In this document: positions 42,219-52,307 of the stretch, one piece after another
Numbering within the stretch: the stretch's first letter is position 1
Layout: every line of letters starts with the position of its first letter
Origin: Paenibacillus sp.
GTDB lineage: Bacteria > Bacillota > Bacilli > Paenibacillales > Paenibacillaceae
Reading direction: 5' to 3'
Assembly (NCBI GenBank): GCA_017512705.1
Contig: JAFWEX010000026.1
Coordinates: 1 to 64,000, forward strand
DNA: 64,000 nucleotides
Made by a program: the position numbers and the translations under genes
The notes under the pieces: model-generated
Seen by the model: the letters and a program-made list of their open reading frames with translations, nothing else
Database searches by the model: none
What the model was told of the DNA's origin: nothing

Positions 42219-43691
42219 TTAATCCCCATTTTTTACTTGAATCAACTCGTAGATATAAAGAGAGGAGAAGACTACGTTGTCGTCATCGGCATCTACCGTG
42301 ATTCGTTTCGCTTCCGCTTCCGGATAGATCAGATCGGTAATAACAGCCTGCCCCCCATTGGCAAATACCTCAACCGATGAAGAATCTACATAAATACGCA
42401 GATGATGTTCTCCATTCTCTGACTGAATGCTTGCTGTATGACGTCCCCCGAAATGCTTATGAAAATCGACGATGCCTGATCGCTCACGATCGACGTACAC
42501 TTCTTGCTGACTCGCATCGATGCCAACGACTGTTTGATGATTTGCGCTGCTTCGCAATTTAAAGTGAACGGATTGCTCGGATACCCACTTCGCATCGACT
42601 TCATAGCTCTCCAATTGCAGGTTAGTAAGGTGAGTCCTAGCCTCTCTGACTGTTACGTTCTGCAAAGACACTATCGGTCTCCGAGCTACCTCAAGCTCAC
42701 GAGCAGGGCGCTGAACCAACGTTATTTTTCCGTTTATCGTTTCCAAACTCAGCTCACGGGCTATAGTCATGACGCCGCGGTAACCTTCTGTAGGTGTTTG
42801 GTTCGCATACATCCAATTGCTCATCCAACCCATAAATAGCCGCCTGCCGTCATCTGCCGGAATGTCGGACCAACTGACTCCCGCGTAGTTGTCTCGTCCA
42901 TGATCAAGCCAACGCACGGTGTGGGATGTTTCATCCGGGACAAAGGTCGAACCATTGAACTCCCCGGTAAAGTATTGAGTTCGCGAACCTTCCTTAAACG
43001 CAGGATCTGCACCAATGCTCACAAGCATAACCCATTTTATATACTGATCGTTCCCATCCACTGCTAGTGGAAACAAGTCAGGGCATTCCCACACTCCGTC
43101 ATGCGAACCGATGCCTGCACCGAATGCACTCCCGAGAGTCCACTCCTTCAGATTGGGAGAACGATATAGACAAACGCTCTGGCCACAGGCAATAATCATC
43201 ACCCATTCCTTGGTCTGTTCATGCCAGAACACCTTGGGATCGCGAAAATCTACGAATGACTCATGCTGCAGCACCGGATTACCTTTATATTTGTTCCATG
43301 TGCGGCCATTATCCTTGCTGTACGCAATGCTTTGCCGCTGAACATGCTGATCGTTAGGAACTTCCAAGTGATGAGTAAAAATAGCTACTAGTCCTGGCTC
43401 CTCATCAAAGAAACCGGAAGTATTGTTCCAATCTACCACAGCACTTCCTGAGAAGATCATGCCATATTCATCCGGCGCCAAAGCCACAGGCAACTCTTCC
43501 CAGGTAAACAGATCCTTGGTCACGGCATGTCCCCAATGCATGGGTCCCCATGTATTACCGTACGGGTGATACTGATAGAACAGGTGGTACTCACCTTTAA
43601 AAAAAACCATTCCGTTGGGATCATTCATCCACTTCTCTTTTGGCGAGAAATGATAGGTACTGCGGTAATCGGTTGTTGAAATTGTAGACAT
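42219..43691 (-). CDS. Intracellular GH32 beta-fructosidase
   Basis: 490 residues with no signal peptide. It has the catalytic nucleophile Asp24 in WMNDPNG, transition-state Asp in FVDFRDPKVFW and acid/base Glu in WECPDLF. A five-bladed propeller and C-terminal beta-sandwich (IYVDSSSVEVFANGG) complete the family. GH32 enzymes remove terminal fructose from sucrose, sucrose-6-phosphate, inulin or levan. Without a PTS transporter here but with an ABC importer next door, unphosphorylated sucrose or short fructans are the likelier substrates. The next gene is fructokinase. Confidence 0.93.
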   Translation of the reverse strand: MSTISTTDYRSTYHFSPKEKWMNDPNGMVFFKGEYHLFYQYHPYGNTWGPMHWGHAVTKDLFTWEELPVALAPDEYGMIFSGSAVVDWNNTSGFFDEEPGLVAIFTHHLEVPNDQHVQRQSIAYSKDNGRTWNKYKGNPVLQHESFVDFRDPKVFWHEQTKEWVMIIACGQSVCLYRSPNLKEWTLGSAFGAGIGSHDGVWECPDLFPLAVDGNDQYIKWVMLVSIGADPAFKEGSRTQYFTGEFNGSTFVPDETSHTVRWLDHGRDNYAGVSWSDIPADDGRRLFMGWMSNWMYANQTPTEGYRGVMTIARELSLETINGKITLVQRPARELEVARRPIVSLQNVTVREARTHLTNLQLESYEVDAKWVSEQSVHFKLRSSANHQTVVGIDASQQEVYVDRERSGIVDFHKHFGGRHTASIQSENGEHHLRIYVDSSSVEVFANGGQAVITDLIYPEAEAKRITVDADDDNVVFSSLYIYELIQVKNGD

Positions 43692-43784
43692 GCTGGTTCT
43701 CTCCTCTACATAGACCGGTTTGCCGGAGACTCAATGCCAAGACAGATTGCCTTTTGTACAGCAAAGTCCCCGTATCCGATTCGT

Positions 43785-45383
43785 TTATTGTGTGTTACGG
43801 TCATATCCTGCTTGTTTGATTTGAAGCCATTCCTGTAATCCAAGACGATCCAACTCTTTCAGATAGGCATTCCACTCCTGCTCAATCTTTCCGTTCTGGT
43901 ACCATTCCGTGCGCATGCGCAGTACATAGGCGAAAAGGTCGGTTTCGATGGTAGACAGTCGGTCAAGCTCGTCAATGGAGAAGAATACGCTTGGGTAAAC
44001 GTTATCTGCTTTCATATGCGGAACCATAACCCGATCAAGAAGCTCCATGCGCCATGCAGCATCTTCCGGTTTGGTTGTATACTTGCCGTAATAACTATCC
44101 AGAATAGCCAGCGGTCCGGCAATACTTGTTTTTTGTCTCAGTTCGACAGGTGCTGCCCCTTCCAGCGGCATATGCTTCAGCATACCTTTGCTTTCATCGA
44201 ATTCAAAAATATTTTGCTGGGCTTCATCTCCATACGTTCCCCAGTTATTTTGGATCGACTGGAGTGGTTCATATAGCTGGTCCACCCACTTAGCTGTGGA
44301 TTCCAAATTTTTATTACTGCTCGTGATGACCATACGTCCTCGGTCGAGCCCGATTCCATTGGTTCTTGTCACATTTCTCTCTCCGTTCGGACCAGCAACC
44401 GGTGGCAACACATCATACGTGTCATTCATCCCTGTAATGTTTGCCTTATCCCAAGTGAAATACATGCCGTACTTATGATCCTTACCCTTGGCTAGATACG
44501 TATTCCAATCCTGCTGATAAGCTTCCACATCAACAAGACCTTCCTGCACAAGCTCATGGATGAATTTCACGGCTTCTTTGTAGCCATCATCTGCTGCGGT
44601 AAAGACCACCTTCCCATCGTTCGCCACTACAGTATGGTCCCAGTTCTCGCCAAGTCCAAATGCCGCAAAAAGAAAAGTCAGGTCTTCACCGCCGGGCTTG
44701 TTAATGAACGACAACGGAATTTCGTCTGCCTTCCCATTCCCATTCGGATCCTGCGTTTTGAATGCGACCAGCACCTTTTTCAATTCCTCCGTGGTCGTTG
44801 GCATCTTCAGTCCAAGCTTGTTCAACCACTCTACATTGATCCAAGGCAAATTATCTACCGTTTGGATCCGCTGTTTGCCGCTTCCGAGCTCCTCGATCCA
44901 TGGAAAAGAGTAAATATGTCCATCAGGAGCTGTGATCATACTCTTGTATTCCGGAGCTTCCCGGAGTACCTTTTGTAAATTTGGCATATATTGATCGATC
45001 AAGTCTTCAAGTGGAATGATAGCTCCGTCCTTAGCCAGTTTCAGGAGGTCATAATCCCCGTAACCGGCGTCAAAAATGGCATCGGGCAAATCCCCGCTGG
45101 CTACCGCCAGATTTCTTTTTTCGGCAAACACATCACTCGTATAATTTTTCCAGTTGATATGCACATTGGTCTTTTCCTCAAGTCTCTTGTTGATGAGTTT
45201 CTCATTCGGATCGGCCGGAGCCAGCGGCGAGCTCTGCGTTATAAAGTTCAGCGTCACTTTCCCATCAGGAGACTGAGCTTCACTTGCTGCACCGCCACCA
45301 CCTCCACCACAAGCTGAGAGAAGCAGTACAGTAGACAGCATAGAAACGGAGAGTGTTGCAACGACTTTCTTGGACTTTTTCAT
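43785..45383 (-). CDS. Sugar ABC transporter solute-binding lipoprotein
   Basis: 532 residues. A lipoprotein signal with lipobox LLSAC is followed by a Gly-rich spacer, so it is anchored on the outer face of the membrane. Length and the features LNFITQSSPLAP, NADVFAEKRNLAVASGDLPD-like region and DPNGNGKADEIPLSF place it with LplA-type binding proteins. GGAGGTCATGTC precedes the ATG. It lies after the two permease genes and ahead of the GH32 gene, so the ligand is probably a fructose-containing oligosaccharide; this rests on context only. Confidence 0.92.
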   Translation of the reverse strand: MKKSKKVVATLSVSMLSTVLLLSACGGGGGGAASEAQSPDGKVTLNFITQSSPLAPADPNEKLINKRLEEKTNVHINWKNYTSDVFAEKRNLAVASGDLPDAIFDAGYGDYDLLKLAKDGAIIPLEDLIDQYMPNLQKVLREAPEYKSMITAPDGHIYSFPWIEELGSGKQRIQTVDNLPWINVEWLNKLGLKMPTTTEELKKVLVAFKTQDPNGNGKADEIPLSFINKPGGEDLTFLFAAFGLGENWDHTVVANDGKVVFTAADDGYKEAVKFIHELVQEGLVDVEAYQQDWNTYLAKGKDHKYGMYFTWDKANITGMNDTYDVLPPVAGPNGERNVTRTNGIGLDRGRMVITSSNKNLESTAKWVDQLYEPLQSIQNNWGTYGDEAQQNIFEFDESKGMLKHMPLEGAAPVELRQKTSIAGPLAILDSYYGKYTTKPEDAAWRMELLDRVMVPHMKADNVYPSVFFSIDELDRLSTIETDLFAYVLRMRTEWYQNGKIEQEWNAYLKELDRLGLQEWLQIKQAGYDRNTQ

Positions 45384-45439
45384 GACATGACCTCCACTTT
45401 ATAGGATTGGATCTGACTAGCGATATCTCAGGCTGTTCA

Positions 45440-46321
45440 CTATTTGAGTGAACCTACCATGACACCCTTCTCGAAGTACTTTTGAAAAAACGGATACATG
45501 ATAATCAGCGGCAGACTTGAGATAACAATCGCAGAGTACTTAATCATCTCGGAAAGCCGTTTGAGCTCTGCCATAGCAAGTTGATCACTGATCATTCCTG
45601 GTGCAGCCTGATTCTGGATCAATATGGAACGCAGAACGAGCTGTAAGGGGTGGAGATTGGGATTATCCAGATAAATCATGGCATCGAAATATGAATTCCA
45701 CTGCCCGACGAACGCATACAAGGCGAGGACAAATATAATCGGTTTAGACAACGGTATGACAATCTGGAAGAAAATCTTCATATCCGAAGCCCCATCCACG
45801 TTGGCAGCTTCTTTGAGTTCCCTTGGGACACCTTTGAAAAAGGTTCTGGATAGAATGATGTTCCATACATTAACCGCTCCGGGAATAATGATCGCCCATA
45901 TCGTATCGAGCATCCCGAGATTACGTACGAGCAGATAAGTGGGAATGAGACCGCCGCCGAAGAACATTGTGATGATAAATATCACCATAAAGAAACCTCT
46001 TCCCGCCAACCTTTCCTCAGACAATGCATAACCTGCACAGATCGAGACCGCCACGGTCACAAACGCAAAGGAAAAAGAGTATAGCACCGCATTTGCGAAG
46101 CCTCGAATCATGGCCGGATTGGATAAAATCATCTGATAGCCGTCCAGACTCCAGTCGGATACGTTAAAGGACAAACCTTGGTTCAGCAGTACCGTTGGGT
46201 CCATAAAGGAAGCGATAACGATATAAATGAGAGGAACTACCACAACCAGTACAGCACACGTGAGAAAAATGGCATTCAGTGCAAGAATCAGACGATCCAG
46301 CCCTGTGGGTTTAATAGTCAT
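45440..46321 (-). CDS. Sugar ABC transporter permease, LplC-like
   Basis: 293 residues from the ATG at 46321 (AAGGAG 8 bases upstream; a GTG at 46330 is too close to it). Six helices. The cytoplasmic EAA loop is clear (ELKEAANVDGASDMKIFFQI, where the ATPase docks). It ends in YFEKGVMVGSLK, the usual LplC ending. It pairs with the permease at 46337, 15 bases upstream. No ATPase gene is in the cluster; such systems commonly share an MsmX-type ATPase encoded elsewhere. Confidence 0.94.
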   Translation of the reverse strand: MTIKPTGLDRLILALNAIFLTCAVLVVVVPLIYIVIASFMDPTVLLNQGLSFNVSDWSLDGYQMILSNPAMIRGFANAVLYSFSFAFVTVAVSICAGYALSEERLAGRGFFMVIFIITMFFGGGLIPTYLLVRNLGMLDTIWAIIIPGAVNVWNIILSRTFFKGVPRELKEAANVDGASDMKIFFQIVIPLSKPIIFVLALYAFVGQWNSYFDAMIYLDNPNLHPLQLVLRSILIQNQAAPGMISDQLAMAELKRLSEMIKYSAIVISSLPLIIMYPFFQKYFEKGVMVGSLK

Positions 46322-46336
46322 GCGCAACACTCCTTC

Positions 46337-47302
46337 CTAATAAAGGCCTTCGCCTTCGTTTAATTTTTTAACGATCAGATTCACGGTAATCAGCAGGATG
46401 ACATTAATGATGGAGTTGAATAATCCAACTGCCGCAGAATAGGCGTAATCACCTGACTGCAATCCGACCTTATATACATAGGTGGCAATAATTTCGGAGG
46501 ATGGCAGATTCATAGATGTTTGCATTAAGTACGCCTTCTCGAATCCGATGGACATAATTCCCCCCGCCGCAAGGATAAAGACGATGGCCATAATCGGACG
46601 AATAGTCGGAAGATCGATGTGGCGAATGCGCTGAAGAAGATTGGCACCATCCAGATTGGCCGCATTGTGAAGCTCGGGATCGACATTGGCCAAAGCTGCA
46701 ACGTATATAATCGAAGCCCAGCCTGCTCCAGTCCAGATATCGGACAAAATGTAAATCCAGCGGAAATATTCAGGTTCGGACATAAACATAATCGGCTGAC
46801 CTGTAATCCATGTGGTTAATTGATTAATGGGACCTGTCGGCGATAAAAAAATAAACAACATGCCCACGACAACGACAACGGATATAAAATTAGGTGCATA
46901 TAGAAACAATTGAATATTTTTCTTCACAGCAGCTTTTCGCACCTGATTTAGCATGAGAGCCAGCAGAATAGGTATAGGGAAACTGAAAATCAGCCCCAAA
47001 AAGCTGAGTTTAAGCGTATTCATTAATATGACGTCAAAATTGGGTGAAGCTAAAAATTTCTCGAAATGCTTCAAGCCCACCCACTCACTACCCATGATGC
47101 CCTTGATCGGACTGAAGTCTTTGAATGCGATAATAGCCCCATACATCGGAATGTATTTAAAGATCAAAGTCAGGATGAGCGCTGGTGCAAGCAATACATA
47201 CAAAAAATAATTCTTTTTCATTTGCTGCAGTAGGTTAAAAAGAGAGTTTCTCTCCTTGAGGCCGTTCGCCATCCTTTTATTCGTGTTCACTGTTTTCTCC
47301 AA
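46337..47302 (-). CDS. Sugar ABC transporter permease, LplB-like
   Basis: About 322 residues. The best start is TTG 47302 (GGAGG 7 bases upstream); GTG 47305 and ATG 47320 are in frame but badly spaced. Six helices after a polar N-terminus, with KYIPMYGAIIAFKDFSP typical of LplB proteins and an EAA loop ELHNAANLDGANLLQRI. It is the first gene of the fructan import unit and is divergent from the LacI-type regulator. A region with many TTTACA motifs separates the two. Confidence 0.92.
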   Translation of the reverse strand: MEKTVNTNKRMANGLKERNSLFNLLQQMKKNYFLYVLLAPALILTLIFKYIPMYGAIIAFKDFSPIKGIMGSEWVGLKHFEKFLASPNFDVILMNTLKLSFLGLIFSFPIPILLALMLNQVRKAAVKKNIQLFLYAPNFISVVVVVGMLFIFLSPTGPINQLTTWITGQPIMFMSEPEYFRWIYILSDIWTGAGWASIIYVAALANVDPELHNAANLDGANLLQRIRHIDLPTIRPIMAIVFILAAGGIMSIGFEKAYLMQTSMNLPSSEIIATYVYKVGLQSGDYAYSAAVGLFNSIINVILLITVNLIVKKLNEGEGLY

Positions 47303-47337
47303 CACATGACCTCCATTCATGAATGTAATTCACAATC

Positions 47338-47636
47338 GTTTACAGTAAGGGTTTACAACATTTACAATTGCATATTTAATATTTTACAATTTATCAGAGT
47401 TCAATCCAATATGTCAATACAAAATGTAAAAATTAAATGTGCATATGCTCAATGTTAGTACAACAATAATTGTGTAAAAGATAGGCGAAAAGCTCAAAAA
47501 CCTTGCTAAATCAAATGTTAAAATACTATATTGCGTCTGACTACGATTAATATCATGAAAATGTGAGATTTCCCCCTTTGCAAATTACGATAAAAATTAG
47601 GTTTACAAAAATATTTATTATTTGTGCATTTGTAAA
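47338..47636. promoter_or_regulatory. Divergent control region with eight TTTACA/TGTAAA motifs
   Basis: TTTACA occurs at 47339, 47352, 47361, 47383 and 47602; TGTAAA occurs at 47426, 47473 and 47631. The copy at 47339 sits in a cre-like context (minus strand CTGTAAACGATTGTG). The region separates the ABC operon and the LacI regulator, and it is otherwise AT-rich with no gene. TTTACAAA at 47602 and TTTGTAAA at 47630 form an inverted pair close to the regulator's own start. These are probably operators of the LacI protein and/or CcpA. Confidence 0.55.
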
Positions 47637-47725
47637 AACGAGATTGCTATTTACCCTGATATATTATACATTTGGGTTAGAACATATTTGAGATGATGAA
47701 TTGACCATTAGAGGTGAGATATGAC

Positions 47726-48775
47726 ATGGCAAAAGAGAAAGTGACGATACAGGATATCGCGGATGCTTTGGGTATTTCCAGAAATACAGCTTCCAAAGCC
47801 CTTAATGATAGCGGAAACATTCCTGAAGAGACAAGGAATCGAGTAATTAGAAAAGCGATTGAGTTAAAATACAAACAATTTGCTTACGTGGAGAGCGAAC
47901 AGATCCTCAGCAAAACGCCGGGCAATATCGCCCTGTTAACAGAAAATCTTCCTAATACGTCTCACTTTGGATCATTGTTAATCAGCGGACTGGAGAAAAG
48001 AATCAGTGCAGAGGGGTATAATCTTTCGATCCATATCGTTCGTGCAGTTGATCAGAATAGCCTGACATTACCAAACAATTTTGATGTCTCAAAAGTGGAC
48101 GGCATCATTTGCATCGAGTTATTTAATCTGGAATACACCCGCCTTATTACAAAGCTCGGGATTCCTACGATCTTTATCGATTGTGCAGCCAACATTTGTT
48201 ATCCGGATTTCCATGCCGATCTGTTACTTATGGAGAATGAACATAGTATCTACCATTTAACCAAAAAACTCATAGATAGCGGCTGCCAAAGTATCGGTTT
48301 TGCCGGGGATTACAATCACTGTAAAAGCTTTAATGAACGATGGATGGGATATAACCGCGCGATGCTGGAATCAGGACTCCAAGTAGATCTCTCCCACTGC
48401 ATTACAGATGATGATAAGCTGTTCTTCTCAAAACCTGGTTGGTTGAAGGAGCGGGTGTCTGCACTAGAGACATTTCCTTCGGCGTATGTATGTGCTAATG
48501 ACTTCATTGCAGTTGATCTAATCATGGCCTTTAGATCAAGAGATGTGACGGTTCCGCAAGATATTGTGGTATGCGGATTCGATAACGCACCTGAATCAAG
48601 AATCATTGAACCTCCATTAACGACAGTCCATATCTACAGCAACGAGATGGGTATTAAGGCGGCAGAAATGCTGTTGTCCCGAATCGACAATCCCGAACAG
48701 CCTTACCAGGTCTCACATATCGTGACTACACCTATTATGAGAGAGTCCACACCTGGTATTTTGCCGACAAACTGA
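47726..48775 (+). CDS. LacI-family transcriptional regulator
   Basis: 349 residues from the ATG at 47726 (GAGGTGAG upstream; GTG 47714 also in frame). The helix-turn-helix VTIQDIADALGISRNTASKALN and hinge region are at the N-terminus, followed by a periplasmic-binding-like effector domain (GNIALLTENL, SVGFAGD-type strand IGFAGDYNHCKSF, FPSAYVCANDFIA, VCGFDNAPESRIIEPPLTTVHI). It is divergent from the fructan ABC/GH32/fructokinase unit and most likely represses it, with a sugar inducer. The helix-turn-helix is slightly unusual (RNTASKALN instead of the common PSTVSRALN). Confidence 0.93.
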   Translation: MAKEKVTIQDIADALGISRNTASKALNDSGNIPEETRNRVIRKAIELKYKQFAYVESEQILSKTPGNIALLTENLPNTSHFGSLLISGLEKRISAEGYNLSIHIVRAVDQNSLTLPNNFDVSKVDGIICIELFNLEYTRLITKLGIPTIFIDCAANICYPDFHADLLLMENEHSIYHLTKKLIDSGCQSIGFAGDYNHCKSFNERWMGYNRAMLESGLQVDLSHCITDDDKLFFSKPGWLKERVSALETFPSAYVCANDFIAVDLIMAFRSRDVTVPQDIVVCGFDNAPESRIIEPPLTTVHIYSNEMGIKAAEMLLSRIDNPEQPYQVSHIVTTPIMRESTPGILPTN

Positions 48776-48867
48776 CTCTTGTAAGCCATAAAGGAAAACG
48801 TAATTCACTCTAGTTTTACTCAATCTACCTTTATTATCGTGTTCTTTGAGCTGATGAAATAAAAAAA

Positions 48868-48901
48868 GAAGTGAGCACCCGACAGAGGGGTGTCTCACTT
48901 C
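48868..48901 (-). terminator. Intrinsic terminator after metY
   Basis: GAAGTGAG at 48868-48875 pairs with CTCACTTC at 48894-48901 with an inner CACCC/GGGTG extension. On the minus strand it is followed by a run of seven T. It probably also stops transcripts of the converging LacI gene. Confidence 0.9.
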
Positions 48902-48955
48902 TTCGCAACTCTTACTTTACCTCAATGATTAAACTACACATTAAATTTAAACCTG

Positions 48956-50335
<1,380 letters not shown>

Positions 50336-50393
50336 TCATGGGGGCTTATGTTTTTCATATTCTCTCACAAGATGTCGCTTTTGAAAAGAGTTA

Positions 50394-50410
50394 TTTCCGA
50401 TTTTTCCGAT
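50394..50410. promoter_or_regulatory. Paired TTTCCGAT motif upstream of metY
   Basis: TTTCCGAT at 50394-50401 and 50403-50410 repeat with a 9-base period, followed by AAGAAAT. TTCCGATAAGAA resembles CymR-type boxes near sulfur genes in Bacillus. I found no T-box or SAM riboswitch hallmarks in the 318-base gap 50264-50581. Confidence 0.4.
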
Positions 50411-50452
50411 AAGAAATGTTAATATGTAAAAATCCAATCTGGTGTATTAAAA

Positions 50453-50476
50453 AAACCTTTGCCGTAGCAAAGGTTT
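50453..50476 (-). terminator. Intrinsic terminator after the uronate operon
   Basis: AAACCTTTGC at 50453-50462 pairs with GCAAAGGTTT at 50467-50476. On the minus strand the run TTTTTTT follows. It closes the four-gene kdu unit that ends at 50582. Confidence 0.9.
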
Positions 50477-50581
50477 TTCAAAATTCATCAATGTAGCTTT
50501 ATTGTTAGTCACACGGTTCATTAGCTTAAGTTCTGATCGAATTTCTAACAACGTCTACAACTCGTGATTAAGCCATAAAGA

Positions 50582-51427
50582 TTAACCCTTCACTGATCTC
50601 CATACCTCACGCAGATGCTTGGCAGCAGGCACAGCCTCTTCTGCATTCACACCTTCCAGCGATATATTAATGTGTGGTTTATATGTCTTAAGCAATTCGA
50701 AAAACAACGGATAGTCCAAGATGCCCGCTCCAGGAACAGGATTATACTTCTCTCCCTGTTCATTAAAAGCTACATCCTTCGCATGAATGACAATGATTCG
50801 CTCATACAGCTTTTCCATCACTTCACGCAAAAACGCGCCTTGATCAGCCGTATGATGCTGCTTAATCAGATTACACGGATCGAACAACATTCCCAGATTC
50901 GATGATGGAATCTCTTCAAACAAACGAGTCATATGTTCATGCGTATGGAGCGTATGGGTGGCTACCGGTTCAATGGCAGCGTGCACACCCCATTTTTCGG
51001 CTTCCTCTGTAATTTCTTCAAGTGTATCTTTCAGTATACTCCAGGATTTCTCATCGTAGTTATCGGGGTGCGTATCCCGATACGTGTTTCGGTCCCCGGT
51101 TTCTGTGGCAACCATACTGCACCCAAAATCCCGAGCATAACGCAGATGCTCTTTGAATCGATTAATATCTGCACGACGACTCACAGAATCCGGATCAATC
51201 GGATTGATATAACAGCCGAGAACAGCAATCTTTACCCCGCGGCTAGCAAACTGTTCACCGACCTCATTCGCTAATCCCGGGCTCAATTTGCCGTTTGCAG
51301 AATCCACATCGGACAAAGCTTTGGCTAGAGCCAGCTGCACCGCATTGAATCCGTTGTCCGCAATCGTCTGAGCCAGTTCAGCTGTAGGCCGTTTGCCAAA
51401 CGTATGTGCAAGAATGCCAAGTTTCAT
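50582..51427 (-). CDS. Sugar phosphate isomerase/epimerase-like TIM-barrel protein
   Basis: 281 residues of the AP-endonuclease-2-type TIM-barrel superfamily. Likely metal ligands are the Glu in HAAIEPVATHTLHTHE, the Asp/His region MLFDPCNLIKQHH, HAKDVAF, and Glu in NISLEGVNAEE. Members isomerise or epimerise sugars, sugar acids or inositol derivatives. It is the last gene of the kduI-DeoR-kduD operon (46 bases after kduD), so a uronate-derived keto sugar is the likely substrate; the exact reaction cannot be assigned. Confidence 0.85.
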   Translation of the reverse strand: MKLGILAHTFGKRPTAELAQTIADNGFNAVQLALAKALSDVDSANGKLSPGLANEVGEQFASRGVKIAVLGCYINPIDPDSVSRRADINRFKEHLRYARDFGCSMVATETGDRNTYRDTHPDNYDEKSWSILKDTLEEITEEAEKWGVHAAIEPVATHTLHTHEHMTRLFEEIPSSNLGMLFDPCNLIKQHHTADQGAFLREVMEKLYERIIVIHAKDVAFNEQGEKYNPVPGAGILDYPLFFELLKTYKPHINISLEGVNAEEAVPAAKHLREVWRSVKG

Positions 51428-51473
51428 CTCACTGCCTCCTTCTGCAAAATGGATCTTGAGATCAGATCATCGC

Positions 51474-52226
51474 CTAACGTGCCATCCATCCACCATCCAC
51501 ATTCAGTACATGTCCGTTCAGATAATCTGATGCGGCAGAAGCGAGAAATACAACCGGACCTTTCAAATCCTCTGGTGTCCCCCAACGACCGGCTGGAATA
51601 CGCGCGGTAATATCACGATAACGGTTCTCGTCCGCACGAATCTGTGTTGTATTATCCGTCACCATATAACCTGGCGCAATGCCATTAATCTGAATGCCTT
51701 TGCCAGCCCACTCATTGGCGAGTGCTTTGGTCAATCCGGCAACGCCGTGTTTGCTAGCCGTATATCCCGGGACATTAATGCCGCCCTGATAGGATAGCAT
51801 GGATGCAATGTTGATGATTTTGCCGCTTCCGCGTTCAATCATATGTCTTCCCGCCAGCTGGCTCAGGAAAAATACGCTGTTGAGGTTCAATGCGATAACA
51901 TCATGCCAGTCCTGATGCGCATGATCCGCGGCTGGAGTACGGCGAATGATGCCAGCATTGTTGACGAGAATATCAATTCTGCCTTGGAACGACAACGCTT
52001 TCTCAAATACATCTGATAACTCCTCTTCCTTGCTTAGGTCAGCTTCAATGATATACGCTTTGCGTCCCAATGCTTCAATGGCACTTGCTGTTTCTGCCGG
52101 TTTGGAGTAAGACACCAGCACCACATCTGCTCCTGCTTCCGCAAGCCCAACTGCCATTCCTTGCCCAAGTCCTCCTGAAGTACCGGTAACCATTGCCACT
52201 TGTCCACTTAAATCAAAAGGGTTCAT
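51474..52226 (-). CDS. kduD: 2-deoxy-D-gluconate 3-dehydrogenase / 2-dehydro-3-deoxygluconate 5-dehydrogenase
   Basis: 250 residues from the ATG at 52226 (GGAGG 8 bases upstream). A short-chain dehydrogenase with nucleotide-binding TGTSGGLGQGMAVGLAEAG, NNAGIIRR, catalytic Ser in IINIASMLSYQGG, and YTASKHGVAGLTKALANEWA. The length and the motif order match KduD. It reduces 2,5-diketo-3-deoxygluconate to 2-keto-3-deoxygluconate in pectin or uronate breakdown. The presence of kduI in the same operon supports the assignment. Confidence 0.92.
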   Translation of the reverse strand: MNPFDLSGQVAMVTGTSGGLGQGMAVGLAEAGADVVLVSYSKPAETASAIEALGRKAYIIEADLSKEEELSDVFEKALSFQGRIDILVNNAGIIRRTPAADHAHQDWHDVIALNLNSVFFLSQLAGRHMIERGSGKIINIASMLSYQGGINVPGYTASKHGVAGLTKALANEWAGKGIQINGIAPGYMVTDNTTQIRADENRYRDITARIPAGRWGTPEDLKGPVVFLASAASDYLNGHVLNVDGGWMAR

Positions 52227-52307
52227 GAACGATTCCTCCACCTGTCGTTAATATGCAATTAACATCATTCGTTTGTTTTTCATCACTTTAAAGATCTATG
52301 GCGTTCA

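Noticed and set aside
47338-47352. Confident cre site in front of the fructan ABC operon
   Set aside because: CTGTAAACGATTGTG misses the conserved C near the 3' end of the consensus, so it is only noted as cre-like among the TTTACA cluster.
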